Below are positions 51,437 to 63,707 of a stretch of 64,000 nt of DNA, in pieces. This stretch comes from Cacajao melanocephalus (lineage: Eukaryota > Chordata > Mammalia > Primates > Pitheciidae), in contig CAUYLG010052081.1 in the NCBI GenBank assembly GCA_963573385.1, positions 33,089 to 97,088 on the forward strand, given 5' to 3'. Below the pieces are notes generated by a model that had not been told where the DNA came from, searched no databases, and was given only the letters and a program-made list of their open reading frames with translations. A program made the position numbers and the translations under genes. Positions within the stretch are counted from its first letter, which is position 1. Each line of letters starts with the position of its first letter.

Positions 51437-51565
51437 TAATCCATAGTCACTATATATTATCTATGCATAAAATGGTGAATAGGAGATAAAAAATAGATGC
51501 TATTAGCATATAATGAATTTAACATGTTTATAGTACTTTTAAGCAAAGTAAAAGTATTAATTTTG
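51437..51565 (+). repeat. donor arm of a 129-bp inverted duplication
   Basis: This unique-looking AT-rich segment reappears as its reverse complement at 51887-52015, with roughly 14 differences over 129 positions. It includes CATAGTCACTATATATTATC and AAGCAAAGTAAAAGTATTAA as recognisable anchors. Confidence 0.9.
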
Positions 51566-51569
51566 AAAA

Positions 51570-51775
51570 CTTTAAAATATTCACTTGTTAATATTCATGG
51601 CTATGTTATAAAGTAGATACTATTACCTCGATGTTACAAATGAATAAACTGAGGCACAGAGAAATGCATAGAAATTTCCAAGTCCAAAAGGCCAGTTCGT
51701 TGTAGATCCAGGATTGGAACCCAAGCGGTTTAATTCCCAAGTCCATGTGCTTCATCACTATGCCAGTCTACCTCA
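51570..51775 (-). mobile_element. MIR SINE
   Basis: AGTAGATACTATTACCTCG, ACAAATGAATAAACTGAGGC, ACAGAGAAATGC, GATCCAGGATTGGAACCCAAG and TGCTTCATCACTATGCCAG are reverse-strand MIR landmarks. Confidence 0.8.
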
Positions 51776-51886
51776 CATGGTGTCTCAGCCTGTTTGGTGT
51801 TTCTATAACAGAATACTACAGACTAATTTATAATGGACAGAAATTTATTTGGCTCACAGTTCTGGAAGTTAGGAAGTCCAGGAGCA

Positions 51887-52015
51887 TTAAAAGTAATACT
51901 TTTACTTTGCTTAAAAGCACTATAAACATGTTAAATTAATTATATGCTAATAACATCTATTTTTATCTCCTGCCTGCCATTTTATGCATAGATAATGCAT
52001 AGTGACTATAGATTA
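51887..52015 (-). repeat. inverted copy of 51437-51565 inside LTR
   Basis: Breaks the LTR between GTCCAGGAGCAT and GGCTCTGGCAAGGGCC. The right junction (ATGCTCTTGAACTTTCCAG) is itself like an inverted repeat of the LTR text to the left of the insert (CTGGAAG...AGGAGCAT). Confidence 0.88.
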
Positions 52016-52120
52016 CCATGCTCTTGAACTTTCCAGGCTCTGGCAAGGGCCTTTGCACTGCAAGGTGGAAAAGGGCAAAAGAGGGTCAAGGTGAACAAGC
52101 AAGAAGGGCGTGAGCTCACT

Positions 52121-52425
<305 letters not shown>

Positions 52426-52622
52426 TTGAGCTCACTTTCATAACCAACCCATGCTCACAGTAACTAACCCACTCCCACAATAATAACATTAGTCCAAGCA
52501 TTAAGGCAGCACCCGCATGACCTAATTATCTCTTATGAGGCCCCACCTCCCAACACTGTCATATTGGCAATTAAGTTTCCAATGCGTGAACTTGGGGGAC
52601 ACATTCAAACCATAGCACATGG

Positions 52623-53564
52623 TCCCTTATGACTGTGAATACAAGAAGAACTCAGTGGTATCCTTCCTGTACTGCTCATAAAAGATACTCTAATGAAAAA
52701 AGAGAACTGCAATAATGTAAATATCACCTACTATTGAGAGAGCTTTCCATATCCAGTACCATGTATACATTCATTCACATTTTTCCTACAATGTGATCCT
52801 TGTATTCTGTACACATGAAGATTTTAGGTGATATACCAATAAATTTTTTATTGTAATGTATGTGGCCGACGATATTGTATATCGACTCAACTGTTATTTC
52901 AGTCCCCTTGTAGTTGCCTTCATTTACTTTAGAGGTTGGAAATGCAAATAAGACTCCCGGGAGTCTCCTGCATCTATGGTACAGGCATGTCACCTAAGTT
53001 TTTATAAGCAGACATGTCTTCACAAAATTTCAAAGTGCAAATGAACAATGTAATCTGACAGCCAAGAGTGGGAGTTCAGATTTTCTCACAGGGGTGGGGA
53101 GGGAAGGCCCTTCTGAGGCAGCTGTGGTGGGGCACTGTGGTGCTGCTACTTAAGCTCTGTGGTTTCGGGTATTTTCCTGGCTGTGTGCTTCTCAGCTGCC
53201 ATAGCTCCTGCATTAATGCACCCAAGCCTGATTCTCTGGACCTTTCAGAAATTACAGCCATTATGTAACATCCTTTAGTAAAAGTTCTACTGTTGGCAAC
53301 TAATTATCTTTATTTAGATACTATATATTTCACATGCATACCTATGTATATGGCTAGCATATCAAACCCTATGATTTCACAAAAATCATTACTTTGCATG
53401 AAGCTAATATTAAAAAGTAGTCAATTTTAAAAATCCTATTCAGGTAATATATGAACATGTTGAAAATTATGAAGTAGTAAGTGAATGACTGGAATCTTAA
53501 AAATGACATTAATTCCCCAAACTCCTCAGTAAGAAAAAGTATAATTTCCACAATTCTACATATA
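52623..53564. other. no gene recognised
   Basis: No supported feature; frames at 53068-53268 and its antisense mirror are open by chance in a GC-richer patch. Confidence 0.5.
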
Positions 53565-53685
53565 AATATACTAAAGTTTAGAGAGCTCTGGTAACCTGCC
53601 CACCTTCACATGCTAGTAGGCATGAACCCAGACCTGCCTCAATCAGTGTCGCATATGTGTAGTACCACACTCCCTTGCAGTTATA
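53565..53685 (-). mobile_element. MIR fragment
   Basis: GAGAGCTCTGGTAACCTGCCC, ACCTTCACATGCTAGTAGGC and ATGAACCCAGACCTGCCTC follow reverse-strand MIR from the core to the head. Confidence 0.65.
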
Positions 53686-56600
53686 ATTCACAAACAAAAT
53701 CAATAAAATATTAGGGCGTAAACCTTTGTCTCCATGTATTTGATTAGTTCACTTTAGTCCTGAGAATACTGATAATCACCGAGGGCACTCGCAAAATACA
53801 CATTTCTGGACCTGCAAAACAAGAATCAGCTCCTGCTCTGTGAGAGGTTCACCAAGTTAACTGGTCGGGGCATTGCCTGACAGCTAACTGGCCTCTGAAA
53901 GAGGCAGCCTGGGAACCTTTCTCAGAGATGTGTGGACTAGCTCTAGAAGGAATAATGGGCATTAATGGAACAGAGGAAAACAAAGAATAGCACAGGTAAA
54001 GGCATGGCTCATTGGAAAAATATCAAGTAATGAAGTGTAGCTGAAACATCAAAGACATGCTAGTTGAGCAGTGACAGAATGCTGTGGAGCAGTAGGGATC
54101 TTTTCCCATCTTGGGGAATTAGGACTAAAGCCAGGGGCATATGCCCCAGAGAGGAGGAACTGGCAAGACTGGCAAAGAAACCGGTTAAGAGACAATTACT
54201 TTAGTCCAGGGGTGAGACAGTTGCTCTCAACTATCAGAGCAAGACAAGGATAGGAAAAGAGGAATGGTCATACACACTGCTAAGGTGAAAGAGCCCACTC
54301 GGATTGCTTTTCCACACATTTCGGCAGTAACGTAGTGAAGACCAAAGATATTTGAGTGCGACATAAGATGGTTGAGCTATCTTCCCAGAATTTGCCCAGA
54401 AATGAATGCACACAAGAAAAGTGAGGCACATTCATATGTTACACCTTCAATAATTCTACAGCTAGTCAGTGCCGTTGTAGTAAAATGTCCTCTTACCTGT
54501 ATCCTTGCATGCCCACAAACAGCTGAGACATGCATTATCACTGGCACGCCCTTTGCTCCATCTCTAACCTTTAACAGAGATGAACTAATAAGGAGATGAC
54601 AATTGTGTTGGAATTGAAATCACTGTGGTGGGTAGAGGAGAATTAGGTGGCAATGCTTGATGCTGAGAGTAGTCCACAGCCAAAAGGCATCTTAAGACCT
54701 GTAGATGCAGGACTAGAAAATCAAAGGCAGCCAACTGGCCTTTCAGAACAAGCTTCACTAACTTTGAGATTTTCATCCTATACCTGGAAAAAGATATTGC
54801 TGGTGATAGATGTGGCCAATGGAAGCCCACAAGAATTTAGAGAAAAGGAAAATAAGGCTACCTTATAATCTTATTAGCAAGAAAAAAAAAATGCTGAGCC
54901 CCAAATGGCTTAAAAGGCTTAGAAATCTATAGTTGGAGGCTTAAAGGATTCAACAGTATTTAACTAAAACAACTAAAGACGTGCTGGCACAAGTGCTGGT
55001 GAGAGGGAAAAAATCATTAGTTCTCCATTACCATAAAAATATGAGAGGCAAAAGGATGTATGCAATTTTTTTTTCTGATGGAGGATGGAGTAAACATAAT
55101 CCCAGGAAAGAAAGACTGAGTCAGGCAGGGAGAGAGAGCAAACATAAGGAGTAGCTAACTGAGCCAGCAATTGCTTCCCCAAAGCCAGGGCTGGCTGCTT
55201 AGTCTTATCAGGTTGCCTGGTGATTTCAATGCAGCTGGTTGGAGCCACACTTTTATAAATTCTGGCCAAAAGGGAAGCCCAAAGCATTAAAATTTCAGAG
55301 ATTCTCCATATGCCATCTAGGAATAATATTGCTCTGGCCCCAAAAATCCCAATTACCTGGTCCCTGTGGCAGACCCTACTGTGGACCATGATACTGTGTA
55401 CTCTGTTTTCTGATCCATCTTCATTTAACACATTTCTTATGATTTGGCTTTCCTTGTGGTTTACCTAAGTGGGGAATATGAACTGTTTTGTCAACATTCG
55501 CAGCTGAGGTTGTTCAAACGTTCTTACTGTAAAATAATAAATGGATACTCAGTTTATATCAGTCTCCCCAAGCTCAGTTATGTGAGTCTATTCCCTGAAA
55601 CTTGGGTCCACTTACAGATAGTCATGTGAGTTCTCAAAACTTGAATCATTCAGCTGGAAACTGGTGAGCACCTTTCCCACAGTAGTGTGTATCTGTTGTT
55701 ACTGCCATCCTGGTATTCATTCACATTTTTCTGATACAGCATTTTTAATTTCCCCTGGGGAACTGCTCTCAGATTCCTCCCAAATCTGAAAATGGCCATT
55801 TACTCTAGGCCTGTCCATTTAAACTCAATCCTATGGTTTTGCCTAAAGTAAACCTATGCCAAGAGGTAAAGCTTAGATCTGTTGGTGTATCATGGAGCCA
55901 CAAGAGAAAAATGTGCCTAAGAACAAAGCCATCATAAGCAAAAGAAGGACCAAGAGATGGGGATAAAATTAGAGACAGAGAAAGAGAGAAAGTTCTTTAT
56001 GACATCACTGCTTGAATCCTGAATACAGCTGGTCCTACCTCATGGCCTTTGTGCTACATGAGCTAACCCAAGTTGATTGCTGAGAAACCAGTCCAAACAA
56101 CTTTTTTTCCAGAAAGATTAAGCTCTGAACAAGGAACCTTCCAATATGTTAAATAGACTTTTGCTTCTCTTACGTCTCCTACAGTAAGGTTCAGACTAGA
56201 TTGCAAAATGTAATGATAGTCATATAAAGCCACTGACATTTAGGAACTACCCAACCTCATGAAATAACTAAACATAGCATAATGTTTATACATCCAAAAT
56301 GGTTTTCCCCATTGCAAAAAAAAAGAAAAAGACCTGCCTAGGAGAACAGTTAAGAGCTCTTAGCAACAACCCACTGGTCTCTTGCTTCTTTCTGGAGAAT
56401 ATAAAGCATGCACACTCCACTCTATGCCAGAAAGGACATGACTCTGCAAAACAATATAATAAAAACCAAATCCTTGGAGCTGCAGATGAAAGTAGAGCTG
56501 CTACTACTTGCCCCTTTTGCAAATGTCCATTGTTCAGTTTGGTGTGATTACTAGAAGGGAAAAGACCAGTCAAGACTAATATTTCATTTATGTTGCTACT

Positions 56601-57499
56601 AAGCATATGGCTAAGAGATTCTCTCAGCCTTAGAATGCAGTCTACAAAAGCAGTATCAAAGTAAGGCACGCCTACGGTGTTCCAGCAAAAACCAATAAAT
56701 AAATTTAAAGCACACAAAAAATCATTCACCTCAGATTTCCTCAACTTCTTCCTTTCTATGTCTCTTGGTAAGCATCTCATGTACACATAGGTGCCCTTCC
56801 ACTTTTGGACTTGAGTAAAACATCACATTGTGTGGCATGGTGCCTGGGTTTCCAAGTAGCCACTGAGAAGCCAGATGTGGAGTTAGCTTCCCATGGGGTA
56901 AAACTTCATCTACAGAAAATGAAATAGGAGGGATCTAGAAAGCTAAGTTCCTCTTCTGTTTTCTCTCCCATGAACTATCCAAGGGATAGTTCCTCTTTGT
57001 GATCCTTCTGGAAAAGTCCCAGATATCAAATGCATACACTATGTCACTCTACAGGTGTGACACAGAGGTGACACAAGTGACACCACTCACTTGTAGAGCA
57101 ACACAGTGCATCCATCCCAGCTTGTTGTTTAACACTACCTAGTGTGGGAATACATGGCATCACATCACATTTTCTCTTGTCTTGTTCATCCTGATGCTCT
57201 GGGGTTGAACAGCTCCCAAAAACCTGACAGGACTCTAAGCATTGTACCTTGGGCTCTGAAATCTGGATGATACAAGGGAAGGCACTGCTGAAGCTACTAT
57301 ATCTTTGCTCACTATCACTAATAATTTTGTTAATGAAATAATGTTTCCCTTCTAATATACAGCAACACAGGGTTAATTTCGCTTTCCACTTTGAGCTGAA
57401 GATGACAAAACATTCCTTGTTTTTACAGGATCTTTCAAAATGCCCCCTTTATGTTACTACTAAGAAGTGCAGGGAATCCACTTGTGCTTCAGCGATACA
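53686..57499. other. 3.8 kb with no recognised repeat or gene
   Basis: The longest stretch in the window where I recognise neither a repeat nor a gene. It holds the longest open frame outside repeats (56286-56786, minus, 166 codons), which has no recognisable domain and a poly-Phe stretch from an A-rich tract. There is no splice or promoter evidence I can support. Confidence 0.5.
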
Positions 57500-57995
57500 T
57501 TGTTCTATAACATGCCACCCAAAGCTAAATTACCTAAGACAATAATGGAGAAAGGAGACCTTGTCTGCACAGTTCAGCTCTTGATGGCACTAGCCGGGGT
57601 TACTTACTTGGTCAAAGTTAGCTATTGACTGGGCTGGGAAAGAAGGTCTAACAGAGCTTCCCTCACATATCTGATGTCTCAGTGCTCTTTCACTTGGTGG
57701 CTCTCTCCACCATGCTAGCTGGAGCATCCTTGCAACACTGTGGACTTACAATGGTTTGCCCTCTAGCATGGAGCCTAGCTTCCCAGGAGGGTGCATAAAC
57801 CACCAGTCCTCTTAAGGCCTGGGCTCAGAAGCCCCAGAATGTCACTTTCACTGAGGTTTATTGTTCAAAGCAAGTCACAAAGGCAGCAGGAACCAAAGGG
57901 ATGGGAAATAAACCCCACCTCTTGATGAGATGAATGGTGTGTCTGTACAAAGTGGGAGGCATTAGTAGCCACCATCTTTGAAGACTATGTACCAT
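57500..57995 (-). mobile_element. MLT1-type MaLR LTR
   Basis: Reverse-strand old MLT1: TTCTATAACATGCCACCC, AAGCTAAATTACCTAAGAC, GCAAGTCACAAAGGCAGC, AAACCCCACCTCTTGATG, and a terminal block around GTAGCCACCATCTTTGAAG. Confidence 0.65.
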
Positions 57996-57997
57996 GA

Positions 57998-58172
57998 ATG
58001 TTCCTAAATGTGTCTACAAGTTTAGAATCATCTGTGGATCTTTTAAAACTACAAGAACCCAGGCCACTCCCCAAACCAATTAATTCACAATCTTTGGGAA
58101 TAGAACACACCAGTTTATTAAGCTCTCCAGGTGATTCCAATCTGCAGAGAAGTCTGAGAACTCCTAATCTAC
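57998..58172 (+). mobile_element. MER5-type hAT MITE
   Basis: TTTAGAATCATCTGTGGATC, AAGAACCCAGGCCACTCCCC, TCACAATCTTTGGGAATAG, AGCTCTCCAGGTGATTCC, AATCTGCAGAGAAGTCTGAG and AACTCC match the body and 3' end of MER5. Confidence 0.7.
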
Positions 58173-58588
58173 CATAACTTATGAGAAAAGACATTTAGAA
58201 AAGCTGAAGGCTCTAGCTGGTAGTGTCTCAGTTACATGTGGTTACCTGTCATTTCACAGTGTGCTCAGTCGCTTCTCTTAAAACACACCAGGAATTTAAA
58301 AGTTAGGCTAGACAACAATCACTTTAAAGCACATTAAAGCTACCATTATAAATTAGCTTAGTATTCCTTGCAGGGTGACCAGCTTTCCGGTTTGTCTGGG
58401 ACTGAGTGGTTTCCTAGGACACAGGACTCTCTGCTAAAATCAGGATGGTCTGGGTGAAAATGCTGCAGCTTTTCAGCCTAGCATTGCCTTATCTCCCTCT
58501 GCTGGACTATCATGCTCTGATGAATTTTGTTTCTGAAATGCAGTTCCATTACCATCACCTGACTTTTCTCAAAATTAGCTATCTAGGC
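58173..58588. other. no gene recognised
   Basis: No supported feature. Confidence 0.5.
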
Positions 58589-58758
58589 CAGTGCTGCTTG
58601 AAGTATATTCCACAGACTTGCAGCATCAGCATCACCTGTGAGTTTTTGTTAGAAATGGAAATTTAGAGGGGATGCAGTTCTCTAGACACTGAGTCAGAAT
58701 CTCTGGGAGTGGAACCCAGAAATCTGTGTTTTGAAAACCATGAATTTAAGAAGCACTG
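58589..58758 (+). mobile_element. MER5A hAT MITE
   Basis: Complete short MITE: CAGTGCTGCTTGAAG start, GCATCAGCATCACCTGTGAG, TTTTTGTTAGAAATGG, CTGAGTCAGAATCTCTGGGAG, GGAACCCAGAAATCTGTG and GAAGCACTG end. The flanking octamers ATCTAGGC and GTCTGGGC agree at 6 of 8 positions, a decayed hAT TSD. Confidence 0.85.
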
Positions 58759-60679
58759 GTCTGGGCTACCATGCTTTAATCTTCCTCTGTCTCTACTAAC
58801 CCACATATGGCAAAATCATATTTCTATTTTGCAACAGGAGTATAAAAAGCATAGCAGGACGAGTCAATCAATGCTGACTGGCCAGAGATGCCCTAACAAA
58901 GAGCAGCCTCAGATACAGACACATACATGATAAACATCATCTGGGCCTTAGTTTTTGTCTGAGGGGCTGGAGGAAACATTTTTACATCCACAGTAGGGGC
59001 TATAGTGTGGAATGAGGGCGGAGCTGAGCACAGCTATCTGCAGTTGCTAAGGCCTGTCTCTTTCAGGACACACTGAAACTGTCAGTATAAGTCAGCAAAT
59101 TTTTCCTTAACCTGGAAAGAAAAAACTCTTCCTTCAAATTAAGCAGAAAATCAAGTTTTATCTTTGACTGGATGCTTGATTTTTAATGGGAATTTATAGT
59201 AAAAATTATTCAGGTTTTGGCCATCTGGAAATTATGCTCTTTTGAATTAGCTTGGAACGAAGTTTACCTAAGTGCAATGAAGAGTTCTGCCAAGAAAATT
59301 AGTAACCTACAATTTTAACCACCTTAAAAGAAAAAGAGAGTCTTTTAAAGGACTTACCTGTTCATGTTCAATGGATGTTAATAACTACATATGAGGTCTA
59401 ATTCATACATGAAAGAAGAGACTAATGCAAAATATTTTTAGTATAATAATGCATGAATTGGAAATAAAACAAAGGTATTTCTTAAAACACAAACACACAC
59501 CGTAATGGAGACTTTTTGCTAATTCCGACTGTTCTCGTTGCATATAGGACAAATTTCTCACTAGGATTTCTTCACCACTCAATTAACTTGTAACTTGATC
59601 CCTAGTACACTGAAGCAAATGAAAATTAAAAGGGCCTTTTCAAAACTCACTTTTGATAAAGTACGGCTCTTATTTCTCATGTGTTTCACAAATCTCTTAC
59701 TTAAAGTCAAAGTAAATGATCAGTTAACTTATTTTTCCCCTACATAAGACAATGTAATCAAAGTTATTGTGGTTACAGATCTGTGGAGGGAGGGTCCTCT
59801 TTCTGTACTTCTGAACTGCTACAGTCAAAATCATCCTTTTGCTGCACTGCAGGTCTAGCAGGAAGTCTTTGAGCTGCCCTGCCCAGATATTCTGTGGGCA
59901 GCAGAAATACTATAATAATATCTTACACAAAGATAAAACACATAAGTAGATTAGAAAAATACATGTTGTTCTGGGCAACAAACTCATTTTCCCGCATTAT
60001 AATTACATAATTCTGTGAAGTTTACTTTCCTTGACTCAATTTTACAAAAGAAAAGAACCCATATTTCTTACATAAATAACCATAAGCAGATTTTAATCAG
60101 ATGTATTCTGTATCAGAAGATGTCTAAATATTTCATAAATGACTAACTACACTTGGTCATCTTTGAGGAAATGTAAATAAGTCATTCAATTTTTAAGGAG
60201 GATAGAGTGATTCCTCTATTTTTACTCTAGTCAAGAAAAACATCCAGTTGATTGGACGAGTTTCGTAAAACTGCTATCTGAAGGTTCTTCTACCAGATCC
60301 TCCACTTCCCAGTTGCACAAGCATAGACAATCAACCTAATGTCTGTAACCAATCTCTTTTCCTGGGGAAAACCATCATGATCCTCACCTGGGCTTTGCCT
60401 ACCAGCCAATGCTAACACTGAGTCCCAACGATCAGAATGGTTGCACAAATCCACCTGAGTAAGATGAGTTGTCCGTGTAAGTCTACAGAGAACAAAGGTC
60501 TTAACAGGGAAGCTAAACTTGGCCATCAAACCCAAGCAGTGAACTCACAATCGGAATCAAACCCCAGGCCAACAAGAGTGGCAAACTAGACAGACCCCTG
60601 AGTGGAAACAGTGTACAGAGGGGCTGGAAGAACAGCTCATGGCATTGTCCTGCATGGGACACTTTTGCCTTAAAGCCAT
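58759..60679. other. 1.9 kb with no recognised gene
   Basis: AT-rich, no recognised repeat family, RNA gene or exon. Confidence 0.5.
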
Positions 60680-60830
60680 CTGCTCAATGGAGTCTTAGAT
60701 TTCATTTATAAAATGGAAGTAGAATCTCCACCTATCTCATAAAGTTGTGAAAATCAAATGAAATAATTCAAAGTAAACATTATTTGTAAACTGTAAATAT
60801 ATGTGCGAATACTAGGGACCATCACCACTG
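60680..60830 (+). mobile_element. MIR 3' part
   Basis: TTTATAAAATGGAAGTAGAATC, CTATCTCATAAAGTTGTG and AAATGAAATAATTCAAAG follow the MIR core to 3' part. Confidence 0.65.
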
Positions 60831-60934
60831 CTATGTTCACACCATTCTTCTCAGCAGTAGTGGGAGTGGGGGAGTAGTGTCTTGGAGTTAGGGTACCAGG
60901 AGTGATTCTATGAATATGTATATTGCAATTGTCT

Positions 60935-61075
60935 GTTTATTTGTCTGTCCCTCTGGCCAATAACTAGACTGTGATTTCCTTGAAAGCAGGGACTGTGTCT
61001 TAGTCATCATTGCATCTCCATTTGCATAGTAAGATATTCAATCACTGTTTATGGAATGCTGAATGAATAAATTCT
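60935..61075 (+). mobile_element. L2 3' end
   Basis: TAGACTGTGATTTCCTTGAAAG, CAGGGACTGTGTCTTAGTC, TTGCATCTCC and GAATGCTGAATGAATAAATTC are a well-kept L2 terminal block. Confidence 0.75.
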
Positions 61076-61324
61076 GAATCCTCACTATTATTCAGACTCC
61101 CAGCTGCCCGTGAATTCTGTGCAGTGGAATACTATGAAGCAGAATGTGAGAAATGGAACAGCAAATGCCGATGTGCCCAGGAATAGTTCCCCATCTGCCC
61201 AAAATGGCTACTACTCCACTGCCAGAGCACTGGCCTCACTGGATAAGGAGGCTGAATTCTAAGAATTAGAAGCATCACTTGAAGTTGGTTAACAAAGAAA
61301 GCATTGACAATTAAATGCCTTGGA

Positions 61325-61575
61325 AAATAATAGTAGCTAAATTTCCACTGTGCCCTTCTTATATGCCAGGCAGACTAGAAACTTCACATCTTTATCTTAT
61401 TTAAAACTCACAACTACACTATACAGGAGGTTTTGTTATTATCCACATTTCACAGATAAAGAAATTGAATCTCTAAGAGATTGTGACCTAACCAAGTCAC
61501 ATATGGTAAAGCCAGAATGGAACTGCAGGTCTATTATATCCCAAAGCCTACACTGTTAAGCAATGCCATACTCAG
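61325..61575 (-). mobile_element. MIR SINE
   Basis: CTTATATGCCAGGCAGAC, TTATCTTATTTAAAACTCAC, TATCCACATTTCACAGATAAAG, CTAACCAAGTCACATATGG, AAAGCCAGAATGGAACTGCAGG and ACTGTTAAGCAATGCC are reverse-strand MIR landmarks. Confidence 0.8.
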
Positions 61576-62574
61576 CTGCGGGAAGAGAGTTCCTTGTGAT
61601 TTTATCATTAATGAGAAGTTAGAATAGGATGGTCTCATGTTGATCACCTCAAAGCCAAGCAAAGAGAAACTTGATTTTCCCTCACTCCCTTCCTTCCTTC
61701 CACCCTTTCACAATTGCTACTCACACACTGTATGTCAGGAACTGTACCAGGCAATAACGTATACAAGTAAGTAAGGGACAAAAGGCATCCATTTGAGGAA
61801 AGCACACAGAGAAGTAAAGAGATGTGAACTGCAATGAGAGGGTGGAGGCTGACAAAATATATGTCCCCAAGGGAATGCAATGTGGTGGCATGGGAGAACC
61901 ATGCCAAGCCCAAATGTAGCAGGGCAGGGCCAGCTGCCCAATCCCAGTACCAAGAGGGCATTGCGGAGGTACTGGAAACCCACATGCAGGCTAAGTGCTG
62001 CATATTCATAGCGGGGTGATGGGATGTGATATCTGGTATAGGAATGCCTTGGCAACAATTTCCTAAATGAGATTTCACAAGGGACAACACAAAGCCTGAA
62101 GTTCTGTGGGGCTAGGGTTGGTAGGGAGTGTTTTGGCCGGTGCCAAGCTAGTTATGTGGTGCCTGTCAAAAATGTCTGCAATACACTGGCTTTTAAACTG
62201 AACCTCATGGCTCCAATAGTATCAACTGCCTTGATCCTGTCATTCATCCGCTTCAGTCCTATCTTCTCTTGCCGATTTCACTGTCTCCCATCACCCATGA
62301 GATCGGCCATATTCTTAGTTGCAACCTTGTTTCTGGCTCAACACTCTTCCTTGACTTTCAGGGGCTCTCCTGGCCATCCTGTGTCTTCACTCTCTATTCT
62401 CTGCCATTTCTGGCTACTCAGAATAGCTCTGGGGTCTCCTAAAGGGCTGGCACTACCATTAGACTTGCTTCAGCCCAAAGAGAATTGAAAACAACACAGC
62501 CTCAGCCTTCAGACACCAGCAGTATCAGAATCCAGGGCTAGTTCCTCCCCTTCCCCTTGTTTATGCATTCTTCT
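61576..62574. other. 1 kb with no recognised gene
   Basis: Contains an old-LINE-like scrap (CAGGAACTGTACCAGGCAAT at about 61,737) and several chance open frames on both strands at 61644-62090. No supported gene. Confidence 0.45.
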
Positions 62575-62700
62575 GTCATCTATTCAACAAATATGTACTG
62601 ATGACCTATTATTCCTTATACTTTGCTGAGGGGAACAAGACAAATAAAATTTCTCTGCCCCGAAGGAATTCACACTCTGACAATGACAATTAAGTAGAAC
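62575..62700 (+). mobile_element. old LINE (L2/CR1-type) 3' fragment
   Basis: CATCTATTCAACAAATATG, GATGACCTATTATTCC and GAACAAGACAAATAAAATTTC, ending GGAATTCACACTCTGAC. Confidence 0.5.
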
Positions 62701-62729
62701 TTGAACTATATCGTCTATATATATGTTAT

Positions 62730-63707
62730 ACTTCCCACATTTAAGACTCTTGCTCTAAAATCTCCTGCAAGCTTCACACTCATGTCTAACTCACTATCTG
62801 ACATTTGTACTTGGCTGTCTGATAGCATTTTAAAAATAATATGTCCAAAATATGACTTTTTCCTTTGAATGTGAATCTTCCCTGCTCTTTCTCTTCTTTG
62901 TACACAGAAAGGATGGAAGACAGAAGGGAGGATGGGGAACTTCAGGTCGCTCTGTGGCATTGCCGCTAGAGCAGAATGCTAAAATGCTGAATATAGCCTA
63001 AGGGAGTCCCCCACCCAAAACAATGTTTCTTTTTAACGTATGAGTGGGTGCTGGAGAAAAGTAAGCAAGAGGGAGGGGAGGAGTGAAAGCCCAGGCAAAC
63101 CACTATCTTGGCAGTTAAATCAAAATGCAGGAGTTACTTTTGTTTCCTTTCTTTCCCTTAATAACCCTTATATCTAATCCATCAGCAAGCCTTGCCCATT
63201 CTGCCATCATACAGGTCCTGAATCTACCCACTTCTCCTCAAATCTATTTGCACCACCCAGATCCACCAACAGGCTATTGCTGACCTACAGAGCTCTCTGC
63301 GCAATTCGAAAAATGTGCCCTTCCTCCAGGCCTTCGCAGCCTGGCACTGGGACATTTGCTGGCAAGAGGAAGATGGGCTGAATTTCAGCGACTTGACCCC
63401 CACAAGCTGGTCTCCTGCGCAGTAAGTAACCTGCAGAAACACAGTTGCAGTCCTGCCATCAGCTTCTCTCCTATACCATTGCAGGGCCTCCCGAATGCCC
63501 CTCCGATAGTCCAGTCTTCACACAGCTCCAAATGCTCTTTTAAAATCTCAAACCCAGTCACATCACTTCACTGCTTAAAACTTTTCTACTAAACTTTACC
63601 TTGACCTACAAAGCCCTGCAGAATCTGGTCCCAGGCCACCTCTCTAATCTGCTGACCCACTGTGTCACTCTAGGCTGTGTTTCTCTTCCTTAAAAACATC
63701 AAACTTC
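62730..63707 (+). mobile_element. L2 LINE, ORF2 3' part
   Basis: L2 order is clear: TGTCTAACTCACTATCTGAC, TTGGCTGTCTGATAGCATTT, ATATGTCCAAAATATGAC, a non-matching block (about 62,886-63,150), ATCTAATCCATCAGCAAGCC, CCTGAATCTACCCACTTCTC, CACCAACAGGC, a second odd block (63,300-63,440), then AGTCACATCACTTCACTGC, TTAAAACTTTTCTAC and TTGACCTACAAAGCCCTGC. It is cut at 63,707 by the L1P insertion. Confidence 0.8.

Noticed and set aside
54973..55431. 152-codon minus-strand open frame
   Set aside because: No recognisable domain, no splice or promoter support; frames of this size occur by chance in 64 kb read six ways.
56286..56786. 166-codon minus-strand open frame, the longest outside repeats
   Set aside because: No domain, a poly-Phe run from an A-rich tract, and a length still compatible with chance. 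Conservation or RNA evidence would be needed.
61644..62090. Overlapping 148- and 107-codon minus-strand frames
   Set aside because: Two overlapping frames both open in a GC-richer patch indicate stop-poor composition, not coding; no family resemblance.
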